Assembly: GCF_038002965.1 (NCBI RefSeq)
Contig: NZ_JBBOOE010000001.1
Span: 384,501-448,500, forward strand
DNA length: 64,000 bases
From: Robertmurraya sp. FSL R5-0851
Lineage (GTDB): Bacteria; Bacillota; Bacilli; Bacillales; Cytobacillaceae
Direction: 5' to 3'
In this document: positions 45,800-54,211 of the stretch, in pieces
Position numbering within the stretch: the first letter of the stretch is position 1
How the letters are laid out: each line of letters begins with the position of its first letter
Program-made: the position numbers and the translations under genes
The notes under the pieces: generated by a model
Databases searched by the model: none
Told to the model about the DNA's origin: nothing
The model's input: the letters and a program-made list of their open reading frames with translations, nothing else

Positions 45800-46681
45800 A
45801 TGGCAACTATCGGATTTGATCGTTTGTATTATGCTAATATCACAGAAGATGAGAATGGCATTGAAAGTTATGGAACCCCAAAGATACTAGCCAAGGCGAT
45901 GACAGCTGAATTGAGTGTTGAGCTCATTGAAGCGATACTATATGCGGATGATGGAGCATCTGAGATCGTAAAAGAGTTTAACAGTGGGACGTTAAGCCTT
46001 GGGATTGATGATATCGGTTCATTAGTGGCCCAAGATTTATCGGGCTGTAAAATTGATAGCAACAACGTCGTGATCTCGAGGAGTGAAGATGGTGGAAAGC
46101 CTGTGGCTGTTGGGTTTCGTGCTAAGAAAGCGAATGGAAAGTATCGATACTTTTGGTTGTATCGGGTTATCTTTAGTATTCCCACGACTAGCCTTGCGAC
46201 GAAGGGTGAATCGATTACGTTTAGTAGTCCCACCATAGAAGGTACGGTCTTTAGACGAAATAAACTGGATGCGGAAAATAAACATCCATGGAAGGCAGAA
46301 GTGACCGAAGGTGACACTGGGGTAGCCCAGGAAACCATTACGAATTGGTTTAGTACTGTTTATGAGCCTGATTTTTCGCCGGTAACTCCTACAATTACAG
46401 TTACTTCCCAGCCAGAGGAATTAACGGAAGTAGCTGAAGGTAGTATTTCCGGTAGTTTATCAGTGGTCGCAAGTACAAATACAAGTTACCCAGTAACCTA
46501 TCAATGGTATGAAAACTCCTTGGACAGCACCAGTGGGGGAACGGTTATCAATGGAGAAACATCAGCTAGCTTGGATATTCCAACGGATCTTACTGGAGGA
46601 ACTTACTATTATTACTGCGTGCTGAGTTCTGTTGGTGCTAGTAGTGTTACAACGAATGTAGCTATGGTGGATGTGTCATAA
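45800..46681 (+). CDS. Phage major tail protein with C-terminal Ig-like domain
   Basis: 293 residues. The tube domain (~1-190) starts ATIGFDRLYYANITEDENGIESYGTPK and has the phi13-type pattern GFRAKKANGKYRYFWLYRVIFSIP. The last ~90 residues are an Ig-like beta domain (TITVTSQPEELTEVAEGSISGSL; VTYQWYENS; YYYYCVLSSVG). Ig domains on tail tubes may bind cell-surface sugars weakly. It starts right after the previous stop. Confidence 0.9.
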   Translation: MATIGFDRLYYANITEDENGIESYGTPKILAKAMTAELSVELIEAILYADDGASEIVKEFNSGTLSLGIDDIGSLVAQDLSGCKIDSNNVVISRSEDGGKPVAVGFRAKKANGKYRYFWLYRVIFSIPTTSLATKGESITFSSPTIEGTVFRRNKLDAENKHPWKAEVTEGDTGVAQETITNWFSTVYEPDFSPVTPTITVTSQPEELTEVAEGSISGSLSVVASTNTSYPVTYQWYENSLDSTSGGTVINGETSASLDIPTDLTGGTYYYYCVLSSVGASSVTTNVAMVDVS

Positions 46682-46706
46682 GCTTAAGATAGGAGGAAGA
46701 TGAGAG

Positions 46707-47320
46707 ATGGGAAATGAAAATAAAGAGTCTGCAGCTTTAGAGCTAGATTTTTCAGCTGATGAAAGAAGTGCTGTTATTGAAATTGGTGATGATGAATATA
46801 AACTGATTTTGACCATGAAGGCAACAAAGGAAATCGCAAAACGATATGGTGGCCTAGAGAACCTCGGTGCTAAGCTAATGAACACAAAGGACTTTGAACT
46901 AGCGCTTGATGAGATTGTTTGGCTAATTACTTTGCTAGCGAATCAGTCCATCCTGATTCATAATCTAAGAAATAAAAACGAAAAGAAAGAGTTGCTGTCA
47001 GAGGATGAAGTGGAATTGTTGACTACTCCCTTTGAATTAGCAGAGTACAAAAACGCCATCATGGCAAGTATGCTGAAAGGAACAAAACGGCACATCGAGA
47101 GTGAAACGTCAAAAAACGCGGAAGTCGGGTAAGCGATGAAGAATTGTTTATCCGACTTATTTATTATGGAACTGCTCAATTAAATCGGAGTGAGCAAGAA
47201 GTCTGGTTGATGCCAATGGGCTATTTAATGGATTTATGGGAATGCCACAAGCAGTTTACTGGAATTGCTAAGCCAAAACAAGAAATCTTCATCGATGACG
47301 TGATTCCGGTAGGGATTTAA
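46707..47320 (+). CDS. Tail assembly chaperones gpG and gpGT joined by a -1 frameshift
   Basis: The 141-residue gpG-like protein (46707-47132) starts MGNENKESAALELDFSADER and ends soon after a slippery A AAA AAC (47111-47117) in the correct phase (tcA AAA AAC). Slipping back one base enters a second frame that runs to 47320 and encodes RVSDEELFIRLIYYGTAQLN followed by a short helical protein ending IDDVIPVGI. The second frame has no start codon or ribosome site of its own. This is the layout of phage G/GT chaperones, which wrap the tape measure before tail assembly; the order before the tape measure gene agrees. Confidence 0.85.
47111..47117 (+). other. Ribosomal slippage site
   Basis: A AAA AAC in zero-frame phase, 13 bases before the gpG stop (47130-47132). 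A -1 shift here fuses gpG to the gpT extension. Confidence 0.75.
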
Positions 47321-47414
47321 AAATAATTTTTTCAGAGATGAAAGTGCTCTTAACCATTGATATATCAAGCTTTTTCTCGTATCACACCACTAAACACAAT
47401 ACAGAGTCATAGTC

Positions 47415-47445
47415 TTGACTTACAAAATGGTGTTTGTGATACAAT
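47415..47445 (+). promoter_or_regulatory. Promoter before the small gene at 47473
   Basis: TTGACT (47415-47420) and extended -10 TGATACAAT (47437-47445) stand 28 bases before a small gene that interrupts the tail operon. Confidence 0.5.
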
Positions 47446-47472
47446 CCGAAAAAAGGGAGAGGGGTTGTAGTG

Positions 47473-47751
47473 ATGGGGATTCCAAAGCTTGAGGATTTTG
47501 TGAAAGAGATTAATAGGCTGAAGGTAGATGCAAGGGAATGTGGGGAAAGCAGCATCGAAATTTGTAGTGGTACACTCCATAAAATGATGGGGGATCATAA
47601 AGGCAAAAATGCAAGAATGTTTAGTTGTTGCAAGGCGATGTATAAAAGTATGAAACCTGGCGATGAAGTGATTCAATTACCGAAGCCTAAGTCTGGTAAT
47701 ACGGAAACAAAAGGATATGGGTCAAGATTAATTATCAGGTACTACTTGTAA
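47473..47751 (+). CDS. Unknown small protein inserted between tail chaperone and tape measure genes
   Basis: 92 residues, start ATG 47473 behind GAGAGGGG. SIEICSGTLHKMMGDHKGKNARMFSCCKAMYKSMKPGDEVIQLPKPKSG is a compact pattern that I recall as a small uncharacterised domain with a Cys-Cys pair that also occurs beside or inside restriction-type proteins; not verified. With its own promoter it looks like a moron placed between the tail chaperone and tape measure genes. Confidence 0.65.
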   Translation: MGIPKLEDFVKEINRLKVDARECGESSIEICSGTLHKMMGDHKGKNARMFSCCKAMYKSMKPGDEVIQLPKPKSGNTETKGYGSRLIIRYYL

Positions 47752-47815
47752 CGAATCGGAAGGCACTCTTCAAAGGGGGTCTTTTTTCATGCTTTAGATG
47801 AGGGGAGGTGGAGTC

Positions 47816-50416
47816 GTGGCAGACAATTTCGGGCTCAGAATTGGTGTTGAAGGAGAAAAGGATTTTAAGAATGCACTAAAGGACATCAATCGAAACTTTA
47901 AAGTATTAGGTAGTGAAATGAAACTCGTAACCGCCCAATTCGATAGGCAAGATCAATCGATCGAAGCTCTTACTGCAAGAAATGGAGCGCTCACCAAGTC
48001 GGTTGATGCTCAAAAGGATAAAATCAGTACATTAGAAGCTGCCCTGAGAAATGCGGCGGATTCTTTTGGAGAGAACGACAGACGAACTCAAAATTGGCAA
48101 ATTCAACTGAATAATGCCAAATCAGAATTGATGAAAATGGAGCGGGAGCTTGAAAATAATAACCAAGCCATTAATCAGCTAAATGAAGGATTTGATGAAG
48201 CTGAAGAGGAAGTGGAGCAGTTTGCTGACGAAGTACAAAATGCAGCAGATGAGACTGAAAATGCTTCTGGCCGCTTTGAAAAGTTAGGTGGCGTCTTAAA
48301 AGGTATCAGTGCGACGATTGGTGCAGCAGTAGCTGCTATTGGAACAGCAGCAATCGCGACAGGGGCCAGCCTGATAAAACTTGGTGATGAATACAATATG
48401 GCCGTCAACCAAATCTCTGCTTCAACAGGTGCAACAGGTGCAGAGCTTGAGGAATTGGGTGAAATTGCCCAAAACGTGTACAAGCATAATTTCGGTGACA
48501 GCTTGGATGATGTGGCTGTAGGAATTTCAGAGGTACAAAAGATAACCGGACTCATGGGTGATGAGCTAGAAAAAGCCACCGAGTCCGGTTTTGCTTTGAG
48601 GAAAACCTTTGACTTCGATATGCAAGAATCTGCTCGAGCGGCAAGTGCTCTCATGAAAAACTTTGGGATCTCTGCAGATGAAGCTTATAACATCATTGCT
48701 GTGGGTGCCCAAAACGGAGCTGATAAAAACGGTGACCTTTTAGATACTTTGAATGAATACTCTGTTCAATATGCATCCCTTGGTCTTAGTGCGGATGAGT
48801 TTATAGCTAGTTTAATAGGCGGAGCAGAAAGTGGAGCATTCAGTATTGATAAGGTCGGGGATGCTGTTAAGGAATTTAATATCAGGGCCAAAGATGGAAG
48901 TAATACGAGTATGGAAGCTTTCACGGCTTTGGGCCTCAATGCAGAAGAGATGATGAATAAGTTTGCCCAGGGCGGTGAGACTGCAAATGCTGCCTTCTTC
49001 AGTGTCATCGAAAAACTACAAGAAATTGAAGATCCTCTCCTCAAAAATACGATTGGTGTGCAGCTATTTGGTACTCAGTTTGAAGACTTGGAGGCAAATG
49101 TACTTCCTGTTCTTGCTGGGATAAAAGACAGTACTGTAGCTAGCGGAGACGCATTGGCCCAAATAACAGAGGTCAAATATGACAACCTAACTGATGGCAT
49201 TGAGGGGGTAAAACGTTCCTTACAAGGCGTGTTTTTGCCTGCTGTGAGCGAAGTGTCTGCAGGAATCACTGATTTATTTTCTGGCTTATCGAATGTGATT
49301 AATGAAGCAGACGGGGATTTTGAAAAAATTGCAGAGGTGATTGGTGAGACCGTTGCTGGTATAACTGAACTCATTACCGAGCAGTTGCCTCAGTTCGTTA
49401 CATTAGGGCTTCAAATCATTATGTCCCTTGTTGGTGCCATTGTAGAAAACCTTCCAATGATCATCGATTCTGCCATGCAAATTGTAACGACTCTACTTCA
49501 GGGACTTATTGAGGCTCTGCCTCAAATCACAGAAGGAGCTCTTTACCTTGTCCTTAGTTTAGTAGATGGAATTATTGCCAATCTGCCTGCATTAATCGAA
49601 GCGGCACTCACTATGATTGTGACCCTGGCAACTGGTATTGGTGAGGCCCTGCCAAACTTGATTCCATCGATTGTAGCAGCAATTCTATTAATCGTGGAAA
49701 CAATTATAAACAATCTCGGATTGGTGTTGGATGCGGCTTTTAAAATTATAGAAGGTTTGGCGGTAGGGATTATTAATGCCTTACCAAGATTAATTGAAGC
49801 CTTACCAGCCATTATTTCATCGATTATAAATTTTATTACTAGTAATCTACCAATGATTGTTGAAATGGGAATTAAGCTAATCATTCAATTAGCTGCTGGT
49901 TTAATTCGGGCGGTTCCTCAGCTTGTGGCACAGTTACCACAAATCGTTTCTGCAATTATTGTAGGGATTGGAAAAGCGGCTATTTCAATTGGTCAAGTAG
50001 GGGTAAACATCGTCCGAGGACTTTGGAACGGTATTGCTTCCATGGTTGGGTGGATTAAGGATAAGGTCAGTAGCTTTGTTGGAGGCATTGTTAGTAGCGT
50101 GAAAGGGATTCTTGGGATTCGTTCACCTTCCAGAGTCTTCGCTGGTATCGGGGAGAACATGGGTGAAGGAATTGGTGTTGGTTTTCCAGATGCGATGGGC
50201 AATGTAGAAAAAGAAATGGAAGGCGCTATTCCTACTGATTTTGATTTAAATATGGATAGTGTGGTCACTGGAGTTGAAGGAGGAAAGAGCGGTGCATCAT
50301 TTGATGTAACGATTCCATTAACTATTGATGGGAATGTGCTAACTCGGATTATTGCCCAGCTTCAATGGAACCAAAATACAGTGACCGTCAGAAACTTAGG
50401 AGTGGCAGGATCGTAA
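47816..50416 (+). CDS. Phage tape measure protein
   Basis: 866 residues; it sets tail length and enters the cell envelope. GTG 47816 is behind GGGGAGGTGG. Residues ~1-150 are coiled coil (NALTKSVDAQKDKISTLEAALRNA...), followed by a hydrophobic/minor-tail core (LGDEYNMAVNQISASTGATGAELEELG) and a phage_min_tail-like block. Residues ~520-725 are a hydrophobic run with a repeated pattern LP.(L/I)I......(I/L)...L. The C-terminus has IRSPSRVFAGIGENMGEGIG, typical of the family. Confidence 0.92.
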   Translation: MADNFGLRIGVEGEKDFKNALKDINRNFKVLGSEMKLVTAQFDRQDQSIEALTARNGALTKSVDAQKDKISTLEAALRNAADSFGENDRRTQNWQIQLNNAKSELMKMERELENNNQAINQLNEGFDEAEEEVEQFADEVQNAADETENASGRFEKLGGVLKGISATIGAAVAAIGTAAIATGASLIKLGDEYNMAVNQISASTGATGAELEELGEIAQNVYKHNFGDSLDDVAVGISEVQKITGLMGDELEKATESGFALRKTFDFDMQESARAASALMKNFGISADEAYNIIAVGAQNGADKNGDLLDTLNEYSVQYASLGLSADEFIASLIGGAESGAFSIDKVGDAVKEFNIRAKDGSNTSMEAFTALGLNAEEMMNKFAQGGETANAAFFSVIEKLQEIEDPLLKNTIGVQLFGTQFEDLEANVLPVLAGIKDSTVASGDALAQITEVKYDNLTDGIEGVKRSLQGVFLPAVSEVSAGITDLFSGLSNVINEADGDFEKIAEVIGETVAGITELITEQLPQFVTLGLQIIMSLVGAIVENLPMIIDSAMQIVTTLLQGLIEALPQITEGALYLVLSLVDGIIANLPALIEAALTMIVTLATGIGEALPNLIPSIVAAILLIVETIINNLGLVLDAAFKIIEGLAVGIINALPRLIEALPAIISSIINFITSNLPMIVEMGIKLIIQLAAGLIRAVPQLVAQLPQIVSAIIVGIGKAAISIGQVGVNIVRGLWNGIASMVGWIKDKVSSFVGGIVSSVKGILGIRSPSRVFAGIGENMGEGIGVGFPDAMGNVEKEMEGAIPTDFDLNMDSVVTGVEGGKSGASFDVTIPLTIDGNVLTRIIAQLQWNQNTVTVRNLGVAGS

Positions 50417-50431
50417 AAGGAGGGCAGATTG

Positions 50432-51589
50432 GTGATAGAAAACTATGCAGGAAATACGTTAATTCAAACGGTCCGAAAAGTAATGTCTGCGAACTTAAGG
50501 GAAACGCTTGAGGGAGAATTTACTCTTTCTTTTACCGTTCTGGCCAAGTCTGCCCTCGCTTTAAAGACAAAGCAGTTGGCTAAGCTAAACGATCAGTATT
50601 TTGAAATTGTGCAAATCTCTAAGTCATTACAAGGTAGCCTTCCAGTCTGTTCTGTCACGTGTGAACATGTATCTTACATTTTAAATGATGAGATTTTTAA
50701 TATAGATGCGTTTGATTTTACGGGAGATCCTATGGCTGGATTAAATCAGCTATTATCAGGAACTCCTTTTTCAGCAGGAATAGTTGATTTTACCGATAGT
50801 TGCACAATGAAAATTAACCAGGAAGTGTCTATAAGGGCAGCTCTTATGCAGTACGTTGCCATTTTAGGTGGCGAAATTGAGTATAACGGCTATTTAATTA
50901 ATATCCGTAAACATCGTGGCAGTAGTGAGTATCAACCAGTAATGGGCTCAAAAAACGTCACTAATGTATCTGTTTCTCATGATTCAAGGGAAAATGCCTC
51001 ATCATACAATATCTCTTTCTTTAAACTATTGAATTTAGCAGTCGGGGATAATGTGCATATTGTGTTTAAACCACTCGGTATTGATGTGAAAACAAGGATT
51101 ATTTCATTGGAATATAACCCCTTCTATCGATATAACATTCAAGTTGAGGTTGGCAGATACAAACCAAGTATTTCGGATACTTTTTATCGGATAGAAAACT
51201 CAATGAATAAAGTGGAAAGCTCTCTGAATGATGTGGGCAGCTCTGTAGATGGCCTTAAGTACCAAATGGATCAGCTTGGAGTTTCTTATACGATAGTAAA
51301 GAATTTGACGATTGATGAAACCATGATTCATGTAACCTATGAAGTTGAAAAAGGGGATACGCACCAGTACTTTGCTGATTATAGTTATACATCTGATAGT
51401 AATGGTCGAATTACAAGCATTACTTTGCAAGATATTTTTTCAGAGTTGTTGCTAAAAGAAGTATCGACTTTGACAGTGGATTCTGCGAGGTTTGATATCG
51501 TCTATGCGGATGGAGAGACGGCAAGTTACAACTATTCAACAGATAGCAGCGGCAGAATTACGGGAATTGAAAAGGTGGTGGAAGGATGA
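50432..51589 (+). CDS. Phage tail protein of the endopeptidase/tail-associated family
   Basis: 385 residues starting GTG 50432 (TTG 50429 possible) behind AAAGGAGGG. The beginning resembles prophage tail endopeptidase (Tal-like) proteins: GNTLIQTVRKVMSANLRETLEGEFTLSFTV, KLNDQYFEIVQISKSLQG, VTCEHVSYILND. The family is often much longer and ends with a lysozyme-type domain that is absent here; the last ~120 residues form two short beta repeats (YSYTSDSNGRITSI; YNYSTDSSGRITGI). A baseplate or tail-tip role is likely. Confidence 0.75.
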   Translation: MIENYAGNTLIQTVRKVMSANLRETLEGEFTLSFTVLAKSALALKTKQLAKLNDQYFEIVQISKSLQGSLPVCSVTCEHVSYILNDEIFNIDAFDFTGDPMAGLNQLLSGTPFSAGIVDFTDSCTMKINQEVSIRAALMQYVAILGGEIEYNGYLINIRKHRGSSEYQPVMGSKNVTNVSVSHDSRENASSYNISFFKLLNLAVGDNVHIVFKPLGIDVKTRIISLEYNPFYRYNIQVEVGRYKPSISDTFYRIENSMNKVESSLNDVGSSVDGLKYQMDQLGVSYTIVKNLTIDETMIHVTYEVEKGDTHQYFADYSYTSDSNGRITSITLQDIFSELLLKEVSTLTVDSARFDIVYADGETASYNYSTDSSGRITGIEKVVEG

Positions 51590-52644
51590 GTTATCACAGG
51601 AATTTTAATAATACATTAGCTATTTGGGCCGCTTTTGGTGGTAGAGGTGAACTCATTCTTCCCATCCCCACCTTAAGCTGGCAAAGAAAATATTATAATG
51701 ATTTTGGATACACTCAGTATGGAAGTGAAAGGCAAATTAATGTGTACGATAATGGAAATGCACAAGTTGCAGTGTATTATGCCAAAACACCGTATATGTC
51801 TTATTTCAATAAAAGTACTGGGGAATGGACAGTAGTCGATGTTCCTTGGTGGAGCTACGGCCAACCAGAAATTTTGTATGCTGGTGGTGGAGTGTTTTTA
51901 GCAAAGATAGTAGGGCTTGCTAATATCATTGCTTCTTTTGACGGCATCACTTGGCATAACGCTGGGTACTGTCAGGGAGCACAAAACTCTATGACCACAG
52001 GGGCATATGATTCTAGTATTGGTTCTGGAGTCGTTAGCTGGTGGTACTATAAGTCGCCGGTGTATTACAGTTTTGATTCGCTAACAGAAAGAACGGCTTG
52101 GACATTGGTAGGAGCGGATGGTTCATCGGTTCCTATTTTTAGTTACATGACCACTCATAAAGGAAGATTCGTTGGAGTTGTAGGTGGAGATCGTTCTATT
52201 GCAGCAGCAAGCACCTCAAGCCCAGGTTCTTGGTCCACAACGATTCCAGAGGATTTAAATACATATTATATGTATGTCCGTTCCGTTCACGATAAGCTCT
52301 TTGTGATGAAATACCGCTATGTTAGTGGGATCTTTCATGTGAATCTTTGTGTAATGAATGACAGTGCGACCGAACTTACAGAAACCAATTTATCTCATGG
52401 CGGGGATCTCGCCAATAATAACATTCCGAATCCAGAAAATATCATCTGGATGGAAGATTGGGGGAAATATGCTTTGTTTAACGAAAGCATGCTGTATGTA
52501 TCAGCAGATGGACTGACGTGGGAAGGAGTCGAACAACCAGGATTTACTACCACTAATTCAGATACATTTGGTGGGGCTATCTATGTACCAGGTGACGGGT
52601 TTTATGTGAAAGCTAGTGGTTATGTGTATTATGCACCCTATTGA
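51586..52644 (+). CDS. Candidate tail-tip receptor-binding protein (beta-propeller-like)
   Basis: 352 residues, rich in aromatic residues and Gly/Ser. Repeated short motifs such as IASFDGITWHNAG, YYSFDSLTERTAWTLV and LYVSADGLTWEGV look like sialidase/Asp-box-type beta-propeller blades. Position after the tail-tip gene, overlapping it by four bases, supports a host-recognition role. No enzymatic residues can be assigned. Confidence 0.6.
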   Translation: MSYHRNFNNTLAIWAAFGGRGELILPIPTLSWQRKYYNDFGYTQYGSERQINVYDNGNAQVAVYYAKTPYMSYFNKSTGEWTVVDVPWWSYGQPEILYAGGGVFLAKIVGLANIIASFDGITWHNAGYCQGAQNSMTTGAYDSSIGSGVVSWWYYKSPVYYSFDSLTERTAWTLVGADGSSVPIFSYMTTHKGRFVGVVGGDRSIAAASTSSPGSWSTTIPEDLNTYYMYVRSVHDKLFVMKYRYVSGIFHVNLCVMNDSATELTETNLSHGGDLANNNIPNPENIIWMEDWGKYALFNESMLYVSADGLTWEGVEQPGFTTTNSDTFGGAIYVPGDGFYVKASGYVYYAPY

Positions 52645-52732
52645 ATAATGAAAATACAGGCGCTTTGTGGCTATCTTGTCACAGGCGTCTTTTTATATAG
52701 ATTAAAACAGGTTGGAGAGCGAGGGGAGAAAC

Positions 52733-53167
52733 ATGGCAATAAAAGAGTTTTGGATAGTTGTACAAACAGTAATTGCTGCAGTGGGCGGTTGGTTGGGCTG
52801 GTTCCTTGGCGGACTTGATGGATTTTTATATGCTCTCATTATTTTTGTCATTGTGGATTACATTACTGGCATTATGGTGGCGATTATCAATCGAGAACTT
52901 TCTAGTGAAATTGGTGCACGAGGGATTTTCAAAAAGATCCTTATTTTTATATTAGTCGGAATTGCTCATATCATTGACAGCCGACTGATTGGTGAGGGCA
53001 GTGTCATCCGGACAGCTGTCATCTTTTTTTATCTTTCCAATGAAGGAATTAGCATTATCGAAAATTCCACAAGAATTGGACTTCCGGTACCACAAAAACT
53101 GAAAGATGTTTTAGCTCAGTTGCATGGAAAATCGAAGGGGGAAGATGAGAATGGAACTAAACGTTAA
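52733..53167 (+). CDS. Phage holin
   Basis: 144 residues, ATG 52733 behind GAGGGGAG. Three hydrophobic helices with the toxin secretion/phage lysis holin pattern (GGLDGFLYALIIFVIVDYITGIMVAIINRELSSEIGARGIFKKI, then STRIGLPVPQKLKDVLAQL). It forms membrane holes so the endolysin can reach the wall. The endolysin gene starts within its last codons. Confidence 0.92.
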   Translation: MAIKEFWIVVQTVIAAVGGWLGWFLGGLDGFLYALIIFVIVDYITGIMVAIINRELSSEIGARGIFKKILIFILVGIAHIIDSRLIGEGSVIRTAVIFFYLSNEGISIIENSTRIGLPVPQKLKDVLAQLHGKSKGEDENGTKR

Positions 53168-54134
53168 GTATATGACCAGAAATGATTGTTTTACTGCTGG
53201 AAGGAAAATTGCTCCGAAAGGGTTAATGGTCCACTCAACAGCAACTCCTGGAGTAATGGCAGCGGAGTGGTTCAGTCGTTGGAATAAATCGTACAAGGCG
53301 GGTGAAACCAATCGACAGGTTTGTGTCCATGCTTTTGTTGATGACCAAGGGGTGTGGCAGTACTTGCCTTGGAACCATCGGGGTTGGCATGCTGGTGGAA
53401 CAGCAAATAATACTCACATTGGTTTTGAGATTTGTGAGCCAGGTGGGTTTTCTTATGGTAAAGGTTCCACAATGGTGGGCTACAATGTTTCAAAGAACGA
53501 AGCATATTTTAGAAAGGCTTGGCAAAATGCGGTGGAACTTTGTGTGTTGCTTTGCAAACAGTATGGCCTTACTGAAAAGGATATTATCTGTCATTCAGAG
53601 GGAAGTAAAAAAGGTATTGCCAGTAACCATGGAGATGTTATGCATTGGTTTCCTAAGCATGGGGAAAGTATGAACTCTTTTCGAGTAGCGGTGGGAGCTG
53701 CACTAAATAAGACAAGTACCCCTGGCGATGTATCAACTGAAATTCAGGTTGGTGATGTAGTGGAAGTGAAAGCATCAGCAAATTCCTATTATCCCGGCGG
53801 GGCATCCATTCCAACTTGGGTCAAAACAGGTTCCTACCATAAAGTAACTCAGGTTATTTCGAATGGGAGAACGGTGGTTAAAGGTGGAAAGTCCTGTGTT
53901 TTACTAGGTAAAAAGGTAGATAAGAAGAATGGTAGAGAATCTGCGGGGATTATGAGCTGGATTGATAAGGATGCTCTAACGCTAATTAATTCATCTACTA
54001 AAACGGAAAAACTGTCAAAGGCAAATAAGTATTATCGAGTACAGGTGGGTGCCTTATCTAAGAAAAACAATGCAGAGGCGATACTTAAAAAGCTAAAAGC
54101 AGCAGGATTTGATGGCTTTATTAAATTCGAATAA
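53151..54134 (+). CDS. Phage endolysin, N-acetylmuramoyl-L-alanine amidase with SPOR-like domain
   Basis: 327 residues. The N-terminal ~170 form an Amidase_2/PGRP zinc amidase with ligands in GLMVHSTATPG and KKGIASNHGDVMHWFP and substrate region HRGWHAGGTANNTHIGFEICEP. A middle beta (SH3-like) domain (~195-285, VGDVVEVKASANSYYPGGASIPTWVKTGS) and a C-terminal SPOR-like repeat (YYRVQVGALSKKNNAEAILKKLKAAGF) follow. ATG 53151 is eight bases after GGGGGAAG. The SPOR-like part probably binds peptidoglycan. Confidence 0.92.
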   Translation: MELNVKYMTRNDCFTAGRKIAPKGLMVHSTATPGVMAAEWFSRWNKSYKAGETNRQVCVHAFVDDQGVWQYLPWNHRGWHAGGTANNTHIGFEICEPGGFSYGKGSTMVGYNVSKNEAYFRKAWQNAVELCVLLCKQYGLTEKDIICHSEGSKKGIASNHGDVMHWFPKHGESMNSFRVAVGAALNKTSTPGDVSTEIQVGDVVEVKASANSYYPGGASIPTWVKTGSYHKVTQVISNGRTVVKGGKSCVLLGKKVDKKNGRESAGIMSWIDKDALTLINSSTKTEKLSKANKYYRVQVGALSKKNNAEAILKKLKAAGFDGFIKFE

Positions 54135-54147
54135 TGGTTCTATTAAC

Positions 54148-54209
54148 TTGATTTTTAAGGCCTTTAGAGTGATATATGGTAGTACCAAATTGATAGAAAG
54201 GAGGGCCTT
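54148..54209 (+). promoter_or_regulatory. Repeated leader element, copy 3
   Basis: TTGATT, 16 bases, TGATAT; core TTTAGAGTGATATATGG...AGTACCAAA. The flanking arms differ from copies 1 and 2 but are still complementary: AAGGCC (54157-54162) can pair with GGCCTT (54204-54209), or CCTTT with the AAAGG of the ribosome site. It precedes the first recombinase gene. Confidence 0.6.
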
Positions 54210-54211
54210 CA

